A stretch of 15,579 nucleotides of DNA from DATLFS01 sp035540935 (GTDB lineage: Bacteria; Actinomycetota; CADDZG01; WHSQ01). This document shows, piece by piece, positions 6,441-12,797 of this stretch. Numbering within the stretch: position 1 is the stretch's first letter; every line of letters begins with the position of its first letter. The notes under the pieces were generated by a model. That model saw only the letters and a program-made list of their open reading frames with translations, was not told the DNA's origin and ran no database searches. The stretch is taken from NCBI GenBank assembly GCA_035540935.1, contig DATLFS010000049.1, positions 1 to 15,579 of the forward strand, given 5' to 3'. The translations under genes were made by a program, and so were the position numbers.

Positions 6441-6459
6441 TGTGCCGAACGTCACGTTC
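6441..6459. promoter_or_regulatory. Overlapping palindromes resembling a Crp/GlxR-type operator
   Basis: TGTGC-CGAACG-TCACG (6441-6456) fits the Crp-family pattern TGTGA-N6-TCACA apart from the inner A and the last base. It overlaps a perfect odd palindrome, GAACGT-C-ACGTTC (6447-6459). It is about 95 bp before the fibronectin-III gene, and a Crp-family regulator is the next gene after that. The assignment is tentative. Confidence 0.35.
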
Positions 6460-6551
6460 TGCGCGTAGCGCGCGACGTGGTTCGCCCTCCCGGATCGGTT
6501 CATCGTGATCCCAGCGGGCCCGGACGGAGGCCCTCGATTGGGGAGGCGGTC

Positions 6552-7268
6552 ATGGAGAAGCAGCTCACGAAGGTCGTCACGGCGATCATGGTCCTTTCGG
6601 CCCTTCTCGCCGGCGGCAGCGCGACGGCGGCGCAGCGGACGGACGCAGGTCTCTGCCAGTACGTCCCGATCACGACGCCGGGCGTCTCGATCGTCGGCAA
6701 GCGTGTCCAGCAGGTAAGCGACGTCCAGGTCTGCATCGAAGCCGAGGCGAACGTTCAGGCGGGTCCGGCGATCAGGGAGCAGCCGTTCTGCGGGACTCCC
6801 TGCTTCACGATCGAGATGGACCGGGCCTCGGTCAGCGAGGACGCTCGCATCGAGATCACCTATGCGTTGGACGGCGAGGCGCAGACGCCGCTCCGGTTCC
6901 ACCCCGAGGGGTTGGATGTGGCCGTATTCGACGGACGGATGTGCCTGGTCGGCGTCGGCACGCCCGACCCTTGCATCGACCGCATCACGCAGCCGACCGA
7001 CGTCCGCGGTGAGAGCAGCATGCGGCGGGTGCGTCTCGGCTGGAGGGCTGCCCAAGACACGGGCGGCGCGCCGCTCACCGGCTACGAGGTCTTCCGCAGC
7101 ACGACGGGCGAGGAAGGAACGTTCGAGTCGGTCGGCACCGTCGAGGAACCGATCTTCGTCGACCGGGGCCTCCGCCGCCGCACCGGCTACTGGTACTACG
7201 TCGTTGCGTTCGACGGCGACGGCAACCGCAGCCTCGCATCCGAGGTCACGGCGGTACGTACCCGCTGA
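6552..7268 (+). CDS. Secreted fibronectin type III domain protein of unknown function
   Basis: 238 residues with a signal peptide (MEKQLTKVV, then a hydrophobic core ending SATAAQ near residue 27). The central part, about 30-150, contains six cysteines (35, 61, 80, 84, 131, 141) that could form disulfides outside the cell, among them FCGTPCF and the pair MCLVGV / DPCIDR. I do not recognise this part. The C-terminal part (about 156-238) is a fibronectin type III fold: VRLGWRAAQDTGGAPLTGYE, VFRSTTGEEGTFESVG, then GYWYYVVAFDGDGNRSLAS. Such modules mediate extracellular binding. The ATG at 6552 has GGGAGG at 6541-6546; a longer in-frame start at 6477 would put 25 non-hydrophobic residues ahead of the signal. 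It stands alone between the nrdJ unit and the Crp gene, with a hairpin after it. Confidence 0.85.
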   Translation: MEKQLTKVVTAIMVLSALLAGGSATAAQRTDAGLCQYVPITTPGVSIVGKRVQQVSDVQVCIEAEANVQAGPAIREQPFCGTPCFTIEMDRASVSEDARIEITYALDGEAQTPLRFHPEGLDVAVFDGRMCLVGVGTPDPCIDRITQPTDVRGESSMRRVRLGWRAAQDTGGAPLTGYEVFRSTTGEEGTFESVGTVEEPIFVDRGLRRRTGYWYYVVAFDGDGNRSLASEVTAVRTR

Positions 7269-7277
7269 CGACATTTC

Positions 7278-7313
7278 CGGCCGCGGCCCATCCGAGAGGG
7301 TGGGCCGCGGCTG
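7278..7313 (+). terminator. Strong GC hairpin after the fibronectin-III gene, no T-tract
   Basis: CCGCGGCCCA (7281-7290) pairs perfectly with TGGGCCGCGG (7301-7310) around a 10-nt loop. The stem extends outward by G-C, G-T and C-G pairs. It starts about 10 bp after the stop codon. There is no T-run, as is common for terminators in GC-rich actinobacteria. The 3' side is close to the crp -10 element, so an operator role is possible. Confidence 0.6.
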
Positions 7314-7320
7314 CGTCGCG

Positions 7321-7326
7321 TAGGCT
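7321..7326 (+). promoter_or_regulatory. -10 element for the Crp/Fnr gene, suggesting a leaderless mRNA
   Basis: TAGGCT (TAnnnT) ends 6 bp before the ATG at 7333, the spacing seen for leaderless actinobacterial transcripts. No Shine-Dalgarno sequence lies before this ATG. No convincing -35 is visible. Confidence 0.4.
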
Positions 7327-7332
7327 TCTCCT

Positions 7333-8010
7333 ATGGGCGGAGGGGACGTCGTCGGGGACGACCTCCTGGGGTCGCTGTCGGCGGACGAACGAAGGGATCT
7401 GCAAGAGCGGGCGCGTCGCCGCAGGTTCCGCCGCGGCGCGACGCTCTTCAGCGAAGGCGATTCGTCCGACCGTCTGGCTGTGATCGAGGAGGGGCGGGTC
7501 AAGATCTCCTACTTCACCGACGACGGTCGCGAGGTCGTCCTCGCGGTGCGAGGACCGGGGTCGCTCCTGGGGGAGCTCTCCGCCTTGGACGGTGAGCCGA
7601 GGTCGGCGAATGCGACGGCGCTCGAGTCCGTCGAGGTGTTGTCGCTCGCAGCGGACGATTTCCTCGCGTTCCTCGAGCGGCATCCGAGCGTCTCGATCCG
7701 CCTGTTGAAGACGCTGACGCGCAAGCTCCGGCAGGCCGACCGCCGGCGCGTGGAGTTCTCCGAGCACGACAGCGTCGGCCGCGTCGCCAAACGCCTGGTC
7801 GACCTGGTCGAAGAGTTCGGCGTCCCGCAGGATGAGGGGACCTTGATCGACGTTTCCCTCACCCAGGAAGAGCTCGCCGGCTGGACGGGATCGTCTCGGG
7901 AGGCGGTGAGCCGTGCGCTTCAGGCGTTCCGCAAGCGTGGCTGGATCGAGACGAAGCGTCGCGCTATCACCGTGTACGACGTCGACGCGCTCAGGCGTCG
8001 CGCCACGTAG
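7333..8010 (+). CDS. Crp/Fnr family transcriptional regulator, probably cAMP-responsive
   Basis: 225 residues. The cyclic-nucleotide-binding beta-barrel spans about 10-125; its phosphate-binding cassette, GELSALDGEPRSANA (Glu81, Arg90, Ser91), keeps the residues that hold cAMP in Crp and GlxR. A dimerisation helix (about 110-140) leads to the Crp-type winged HTH, with LTQEELAGWTGSSREAVSRA as helix-turn-helix (about 177-196) and a wing ending GWIETKRRAITVYD. There are no cysteines, so it is not an FNR-type iron-sulfur sensor. The target genes are unknown; a candidate site is at 6441-6456. Its 3' end overlaps the 3' end of zwf on the other strand by 20 bp. It probably has a leaderless start. 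Confidence 0.93.
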   Translation: MGGGDVVGDDLLGSLSADERRDLQERARRRRFRRGATLFSEGDSSDRLAVIEEGRVKISYFTDDGREVVLAVRGPGSLLGELSALDGEPRSANATALESVEVLSLAADDFLAFLERHPSVSIRLLKTLTRKLRQADRRRVEFSEHDSVGRVAKRLVDLVEEFGVPQDEGTLIDVSLTQEELAGWTGSSREAVSRALQAFRKRGWIETKRRAITVYDVDALRRRAT

Positions 8011-9349
8011 GACCGTCCGACCCCGCGGGGTACTCGAGGAGCGGGACGGCGCCTCGTTGCCACGCCTCGAGGATCGGCTCCACGATCCGCCATGCCTCCT
8101 CGGCCTCGTCGGCGCGGATCGACAACGCAGGGTCGCAGCCCAGCACCTCGAGCAGCAGACGGCTGTAGGCGGGGAGCCCTTCGTCGTGGAGGTCGGCATC
8201 GAGCTCCGCGTGCTCGAGCTCGAAAGGATCGCCGGGACCGTTGATGTCGATCTCGATCACGAGCCGGTCGGGATCGAACTCGATATGCAGGACGTTCGCA
8301 CGGCTCCCCGACGGCGCGAAGGCGAGATGTGGAACGGGGCGGAAGTGGATCGCGATCTCGGCATGGTCGCGCCCGAGCGCCTTCCCCGAGCGGAGTCGGA
8401 AGGGCGTGTCTGCCCACCTCCAGTTCGCCACCCGCAGCGTCACCTCAGCGAACGTCTCGGTCCCGCGCTCTGGATCGATGCCTTCATCGTCGACGTACGC
8501 CGGGATCGCGCGGCCCCGGCTCGAGCCGGCGGAGTATCTGGCGCGCACACTGGAGCGCGCAACCTCCTCCTCGGTCAGCGTCGGGACCGCGCGGAGGACG
8601 GCGACCTTGGCGTCGCGCAGGTCGCGCTCGTGGAGCGAAGCCGGTGGCTCCATGGCCACGAGGCAAAGGAGCTGCAGCAGATGGTTCTGGATCATGTCGC
8701 GCAGAGCGCCGGAGCGGTCGTAGTACGAGGCGCGGTCCTCGAGGCCGAGCGTTTCTTCCCAGATGATGTCGACCCGCTCTATGTGGCGCGCGTCCCAGAC
8801 GGGTTCGAAGATGCGGTTCGCGAACCTAAGTCCGAGGATGTTCTGAACCATCTGCTTGTGGACGAAGTGGTCGATGCGGAACACCTGCTCTTCGCGGAAG
8901 TAGCTGTGCAGCAGACGGTTCAAGCGACGCGCCGAATTGAGGTCGGTCCCGAACGGTTTCTCGACCACGATCAGGCTGCCGGTTCCGAGGTTGCTCCCGC
9001 CGAGGACGTCGACGACGTCGGGGAGGAGGTGCGGGGGGAGCGCGAGGTAGACCACCACGTCGCCCGGGTCGTCCCCGAGCGCCGAAGCGACCTGATCGCG
9101 TGACGTCACGTCGGCCCGTGCATACGTCACTCGTTCGCATACACGGCGCGCCGCATCACTCGTCAGGTCCACCGGCATCTTGGTGCGGATGTGTTCGGTG
9201 AACCGGGCGTCGTCCCACGGCTGCCGGTCGACCGCCACGATGGCGAGGTCTCGCGGCAGGAGGTCTTCGGCCTCGAGCCGCGCCAGCGCGGGCATGAGAT
9301 AGCGCGACGTCAGGTCGCCGGAGGCTCCGAAGATCGCGAGACGCGTCAT
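7991..9349 (-). CDS. zwf: Glucose-6-phosphate dehydrogenase, divergent form
   Basis: Zwf oxidises glucose 6-phosphate to 6-phosphogluconolactone and yields NADPH, the entry to the oxidative pentose phosphate pathway. The 452-residue protein has the dinucleotide motif IFGASGDLTSRYLMPAL near the N-terminus, VVEKPFGTD (Glu130-Gly134) and the substrate motif FRIDHFVHKQ (158-166). The usual form of the last is RIDHYLGKE: the key His161 and Lys165 are kept, but Gly and the final Glu are changed to His and Gln. It is also shorter than the common ~490-510 residues. It is therefore a diverged member; function as a standard dehydrogenase is likely but substrate or cofactor preference may differ. Its ATG overlaps the stop of the upstream GH15 gene (ATGA), showing translational coupling. 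Its 3' end overlaps crp by 20 bp. Confidence 0.9.
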   Translation of the reverse strand: MTRLAIFGASGDLTSRYLMPALARLEAEDLLPRDLAIVAVDRQPWDDARFTEHIRTKMPVDLTSDAARRVCERVTYARADVTSRDQVASALGDDPGDVVVYLALPPHLLPDVVDVLGGSNLGTGSLIVVEKPFGTDLNSARRLNRLLHSYFREEQVFRIDHFVHKQMVQNILGLRFANRIFEPVWDARHIERVDIIWEETLGLEDRASYYDRSGALRDMIQNHLLQLLCLVAMEPPASLHERDLRDAKVAVLRAVPTLTEEEVARSSVRARYSAGSSRGRAIPAYVDDEGIDPERGTETFAEVTLRVANWRWADTPFRLRSGKALGRDHAEIAIHFRPVPHLAFAPSGSRANVLHIEFDPDRLVIEIDINGPGDPFELEHAELDADLHDEGLPAYSRLLLEVLGCDPALSIRADEAEEAWRIVEPILEAWQRGAVPLLEYPAGSDGPTWRDA

Positions 9350-11157
9350 CGGGTCGCGCGCCCTAGGTTGACGCCGGTGGAGATCAGCCCCACGTGGCTG
9401 AACGCCTGCGGGAAGTTGCCGAGGAAAGCCCCGCTCGAAGGATCCACCTCTTCGGAGAGCAGGCCCAACGGGTTCGTCCGGGCGCACAGGGAATCGAAGA
9501 GGTCGGAGGCCTCCTCGACGCGTCCCTGGTGGACGAGGTTGTCGGCCAGCCAGAAGCTGCACAGGAGGAACGCGCCTTCGTGGCCGTGGAGACCGTCCGG
9601 TGATTCGGCCGGGTCGTACCGGTAGAGGAGGCCTCCGCCGGCATCCAGCCGCGAGGCGATCGACCGTGCCGTCGCGACCATGCGCGGATGGCGCGCATCC
9701 AGGACGCGGCGCAGCGGCAACGCGAGGAGGCTGGCGTCGATGCCGCCGGGACCCAGGTGCTCGACCAAGCTCTGCTTCTCCTCGTCCCAGGCTTGTTCCA
9801 GGATCGCCTCCTGGATCTCCTTCGCCGTCTTCCGCCAGCGGTCCGCGTCGCCCGGATGACCCTGCATCTCGACCATGCGCGCGGCGCGATCGACCGCCAC
9901 GTGGCACATCGCCGCGGAGTAGGTGAAGGGCCGCCCCGACGTGCGGACCTCCCAGATGCCGTGATCCGGCTCTCCCCACTTCAGCGCCGCGGCGTCGGCC
10001 AAGGCGGCCAACTCGTTCCACAGCTCGGGGTTGATCTCGCCGCCTGCATGCGCCCATTGATAGGCGCAGTCGAGGATCTCGCCGTACGCATCATGCTGCG
10101 TCTGGTGGCCCGCCGCGTTGCCCCACCGCACGGGGCTCGAACCGCGGTAACCCTCCAGTTCCTCGTCGTGCCGTTCGGGTGGAGAGGGGGCGCCGTCGAG
10201 CGTGTAGAGAACGTGCGGCGCTGCCTCCTCGATCACGTCGAGGATCCACGCGACGAACCCGTGGCCCTCGTAGTGGCAACCGATGCGGCTGAGGGCGTAG
10301 ACGGTGAAGGCCGCGTCCCGTACCCACGCGTAGCGGTAGTCCCAGTTCCTCTCGCCGCCGATCTGCTCCGGGAGGGAGGACGTCGGCGCCGCAACGATGG
10401 CGCCGTTCGGCATGTAGTCGAGCATCTTGAGGACGACCGCGCTCCTCGTCACCAGGTCCGCCTGCGGTCCGTCGTAGGAGAGGCGTGCGGTCCAGCGCCT
10501 CCACGCATCGACCGTGTGACTCAGCCGCTCGTCGCTGGTGGTCAAGCTGCGCCGTGGCGATCCGCCGCCCCATCGGAGCGAGAAGGCGACGCGGTCGCCG
10601 GCGCCCAACGAGAGCGTCGTCCGCGGCCCGTCGAGGCGCGCATCGGAGACGAGATCGAAGTCGAGGTGCGGGTGGCGCGGCGCCGCCAAGCAGAACGCGC
10701 TGCCGCTGCGGCGCGCCGTGCCTCCACCGCGCGGCTCTACCTCCACTTCGAGATGGACCGTCCCCGACACGACCTCCGCGATCCGCAGGAGCTCGCGCCT
10801 CGATGGGTCGATCTCCTCGCGGAGGTCGGCACCTGCGCGAAGCGTCATCGCGTCCGTGACGCGGACGATGCCCTCCGGGCCGTGCATCTCCGTCACCAAC
10901 ACCCCGGTTTCGGGAACGTACGTGTGGCCGGCGGCTCGGAGACCCCGAGGCCGCAACCGGAAGGCGCCCCCGCGGGAGTGGTCGAGGAGCGAGCAGAAGA
11001 GAGGGTCGGAGTCGAGGCGCGGAACGCACATCCAGTCGATCGTTCCGTCCCGACCGACGAGCGCGGACGCGGCTCCGTCGCCGATGAGTCCGTGGTCCTC
11101 GATCGCGAGGTAGCCGTCGATCCGGTCGACCGGCGAAACCTCGATGCGCGGCTCCAT
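9346..11157 (-). CDS. Glycoside hydrolase family 15 protein (trehalase / glucoamylase type)
   Basis: 603 residues, a cytosolic-looking protein without a signal peptide. The N-terminal beta-sandwich domain carries the family hallmark GDGAASALVGRDGTIDWMC (about 26-44). The (alpha/alpha)6 catalytic domain contains ERNWDYRYAWVRDAAFTVYA (269-288), the general acid Glu403 in HGIWEVRTSG, and the general base Glu569/570 in LLSEEVDPSSG, followed by FLGNFPQAFSHVGLI. These residues fit an inverting alpha-glucosidase. Actinobacterial homologues without signal peptides include the mycobacterial GH15 trehalases, so trehalose is a plausible substrate. The gene ends in a 4-nt ATGA overlap with zwf, suggesting that the released glucose (after phosphorylation) feeds Zwf. 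It is divergent from nrdR with only about 36 bp between start codons. Substrate is inferred, not shown. Confidence 0.9.
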   Translation of the reverse strand: MEPRIEVSPVDRIDGYLAIEDHGLIGDGAASALVGRDGTIDWMCVPRLDSDPLFCSLLDHSRGGAFRLRPRGLRAAGHTYVPETGVLVTEMHGPEGIVRVTDAMTLRAGADLREEIDPSRRELLRIAEVVSGTVHLEVEVEPRGGGTARRSGSAFCLAAPRHPHLDFDLVSDARLDGPRTTLSLGAGDRVAFSLRWGGGSPRRSLTTSDERLSHTVDAWRRWTARLSYDGPQADLVTRSAVVLKMLDYMPNGAIVAAPTSSLPEQIGGERNWDYRYAWVRDAAFTVYALSRIGCHYEGHGFVAWILDVIEEAAPHVLYTLDGAPSPPERHDEELEGYRGSSPVRWGNAAGHQTQHDAYGEILDCAYQWAHAGGEINPELWNELAALADAAALKWGEPDHGIWEVRTSGRPFTYSAAMCHVAVDRAARMVEMQGHPGDADRWRKTAKEIQEAILEQAWDEEKQSLVEHLGPGGIDASLLALPLRRVLDARHPRMVATARSIASRLDAGGGLLYRYDPAESPDGLHGHEGAFLLCSFWLADNLVHQGRVEEASDLFDSLCARTNPLGLLSEEVDPSSGAFLGNFPQAFSHVGLISTGVNLGRATR

Positions 11158-11193
11158 GCCTCTGGCCTACCACGCAATACGATGACCCGGCCG

Positions 11194-11667
11194 ATGCGCT
11201 GCCCCCACTGCGGAAACGATGAGAGCAAGGTCGTGGACTCCCGTGACACGGAGGAGAACCGTGCGATCCGGCGCCGGCGCGAGTGCCTCGCCTGCGGGAA
11301 GCGGTTCACGACCTTCGAGCGCGTCGAGGAGGCGCCGCTCGTGGTCGTAAAACGGGCCGGGGAGGAGCAGCCGTTCGACCGCCAGAAGATCGTCGACGGC
11401 ATCCGCATGGCTTGCAAGAACCGCCCGGTGGAGCCGGCGGACATCGAGGCGGTCGCCGACCAGGTGGAGGAGAAGGTTCGGGCGGAGGGCCGGCGCGCCG
11501 TGACGTCGTCCGAGATCGGCCGTGAGGTGCTCGACCGCCTGCACGCGCTGGACGACGTCGCCTATCTACGTTTCGCGTCTGTCTACAAGGGGTTCCAGGA
11601 GCTCACCGACTTCGAGCGCGAGCTGTTGGCGCTCCTGCAGCGGTCTCAGAGCGGAGGAGCGGAGTGA
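11194..11667 (+). CDS. nrdR: NrdR, repressor of ribonucleotide reductase genes
   Basis: NrdR senses the dATP/ATP balance through its ATP-cone and represses nrd promoters by binding tandem NrdR boxes. The 157-residue protein shows the N-terminal zinc ribbon MRCPHCGNDESKVVDSRD with the second knuckle CLACGKRFTTFERVE (about 28-42), then the ATP-cone from VVVKRAGEEQPFDRQKI through VASVYKGF-like FASVYKGFQEL. I chose the ATG at 11194 because family members begin MRCPxC; the ATG at 11182 would add four residues. A TACGAT (11178-11183) just upstream could be the -10. The stop overlaps the dut GTG by 4 nt (GTGA). Its expected target, nrdJ, is in the same window with two NrdR boxes. Confidence 0.95.
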   Translation: MRCPHCGNDESKVVDSRDTEENRAIRRRRECLACGKRFTTFERVEEAPLVVVKRAGEEQPFDRQKIVDGIRMACKNRPVEPADIEAVADQVEEKVRAEGRRAVTSSEIGREVLDRLHALDDVAYLRFASVYKGFQELTDFERELLALLQRSQSGGAE

Positions 11668-12101
11668 CGCTGCGGATCCCCGTCGTCCGTCTCGACCGTG
11701 ATCTGCCGCTGCCGTCTTACGCGCACCCGGGCGACGCGGGGCTCGACCTCATCGCGGCTGAAGACGTCACGCTGAAACCGGGGGACCGGCACGCGGTCAG
11801 GACCGGGCTCGCCCTGGCGATCCCGGAGGGCCACGCGGGGTTCGTCCACGCCCGTTCCGGGAGGGCGATGAAGGAGGGTCTTGCCCTCCCAAACGCGCCC
11901 GGCCTCATCGACGCCGGCTACCGCGGCGAGGTCAAGGTGCTGCTCACCAACCTCGACCCGTCGGAGCCGATCCACATCAAGCGAGGGCAGAAGATCGCGC
12001 AGCTCGTGATCCAGCGCGTCGAGGAGGCGCGGCTCGAGGAGGTCGAGGAGCTGCCGGACAGCATGCGCGGCCACGGCGGGTTCGGGAGCTCCGGCACCTG
12101 A
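11664..12101 (+). CDS. dut: dUTP diphosphatase (dUTPase)
   Basis: Hydrolyses dUTP to dUMP and pyrophosphate, keeping uracil out of DNA and supplying dTMP synthesis. At 145 residues it has the trimeric dUTPase length and all five motifs in order: GDAGLDLIAA (1), ARSGRAMKEGL (2), PGLIDAGYRGEVKVLLTN (3, with catalytic Asp and Tyr), RGQKIAQLVI (4), and the Gly-rich arm RGHGGFGSSGT (5). Motif 2 has Arg where Leu is usual (SGLA becomes SGRA). The GTG start overlaps the nrdR stop (GTGA) with GGAGGAGCGG just ahead, and the TGA stop shares its A with the ATG of the next gene, so the three genes form one coupled operon. Confidence 0.96.
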   Translation: MTLRIPVVRLDRDLPLPSYAHPGDAGLDLIAAEDVTLKPGDRHAVRTGLALAIPEGHAGFVHARSGRAMKEGLALPNAPGLIDAGYRGEVKVLLTNLDPSEPIHIKRGQKIAQLVIQRVEEARLEEVEELPDSMRGHGGFGSSGT

Positions 12102-12721
12102 TGCGAGCCTTCGTAGTCACGCTCGTGATCCTTCTCGGGCTGGCGGTGGCCGGCGACTTCGTGGCCAGGAACGCGGCGGAGAACCAGGTGGCGGCGCGGG
12201 CTGCCTCGTCGCTCGAGCTCGAGGACGAGCCGGACGTGACGATCGGCGGCTTCCCATTCCTTCTGAACTTCGCCCGGGGGACCCTCCCCACGGTCGAGCT
12301 GGCGGCCGAAGGTGTGGCGCGCCGAGGGATCACCCTGAGAGAGGTCGTCCTCACGCTCGAGAACGTCCGCTTCGACTGGGAGGCGCTCTCGAACGGTTCC
12401 GGCAGCGTCCGGATCGGCGGCGGCACCGGCCGTGCCCTCCTCACGGAAGACCACTTCAACGACCTTCTCCGCGAGCAGGGGGTCCCGGCGGAGGTGAGGG
12501 TTTCGGACGGCGCCGTGGTCGCGATCGTCGAGGGCGCCGAGGCTCCGGCTGAGGTGACGCTGGAGGGGGACTCGCTCCTGCTCTCCGTCCCGGAGGTGGG
12601 CGCCGCCTACGAGATCGCGCTTCCGCAGATCGGCTCCCGGATGGGCTACCGCTCGGCTCGACTCGTCGAGCGCGGCCTCGAGCTCCGGGTGGGGCTGCGC
12701 GCCGGCAGGCTCGAGTTGTAG
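12101..12721 (+). CDS. LmeA family (DUF2993) phospholipid-binding protein
   Basis: 206 residues. The N-terminus MRAFVVTLVILLGLAVAGDF is a signal peptide or membrane anchor, followed by VARNAAENQVAARAASSL, the helix that typically opens DUF2993 proteins. Next come VTIGGFPFLLNFARGTLPTVEL (about 45-66), the hallmark beta segment, and an amphipathic beta-rich body. The mycobacterial founder LmeA is a cell-envelope protein that binds phosphatidylinositol mannosides and helps lipomannan maturation. Here the lipid partner is unknown. The ATG shares one base with the dut stop (TGATG), and no ribosome binding site at good spacing is seen, so it is probably made by translational coupling with dut. There is no obvious functional tie to nucleotide metabolism. 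Confidence 0.87.
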   Translation: MRAFVVTLVILLGLAVAGDFVARNAAENQVAARAASSLELEDEPDVTIGGFPFLLNFARGTLPTVELAAEGVARRGITLREVVLTLENVRFDWEALSNGSGSVRIGGGTGRALLTEDHFNDLLREQGVPAEVRVSDGAVVAIVEGAEAPAEVTLEGDSLLLSVPEVGAAYEIALPQIGSRMGYRSARLVERGLELRVGLRAGRLEL

Positions 12722-12735
12722 GGGGAGGACTCTCC

Positions 12736-12765
12736 CTGACAGAATCGAATAGATCGAGGTAGACA
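12736..12765 (+). promoter_or_regulatory. Possible promoter of the substrate-binding lipoprotein gene
   Basis: CTGACA (12736-12741) and TAGACA (12760-12765) are 18 bp apart in the 76-bp gap before the TTG start. The match to the -10 consensus is only partial. Confidence 0.3.
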
Positions 12766-12797
12766 GTCCGGTCGAAGCGACTCTGGGGGGAGCGCAG

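Noticed and set aside
9350..10057. Upstream extension of the zwf frame
   Set aside because: It lies inside the GH15 gene in another frame and the Zwf family N-terminus begins at the ATG at 9349.
9688..11193. Very long plus-strand open frame running into nrdR
   Set aside because: It is the antisense shadow of the GH15 gene; only the part from 11194 matches a protein family.
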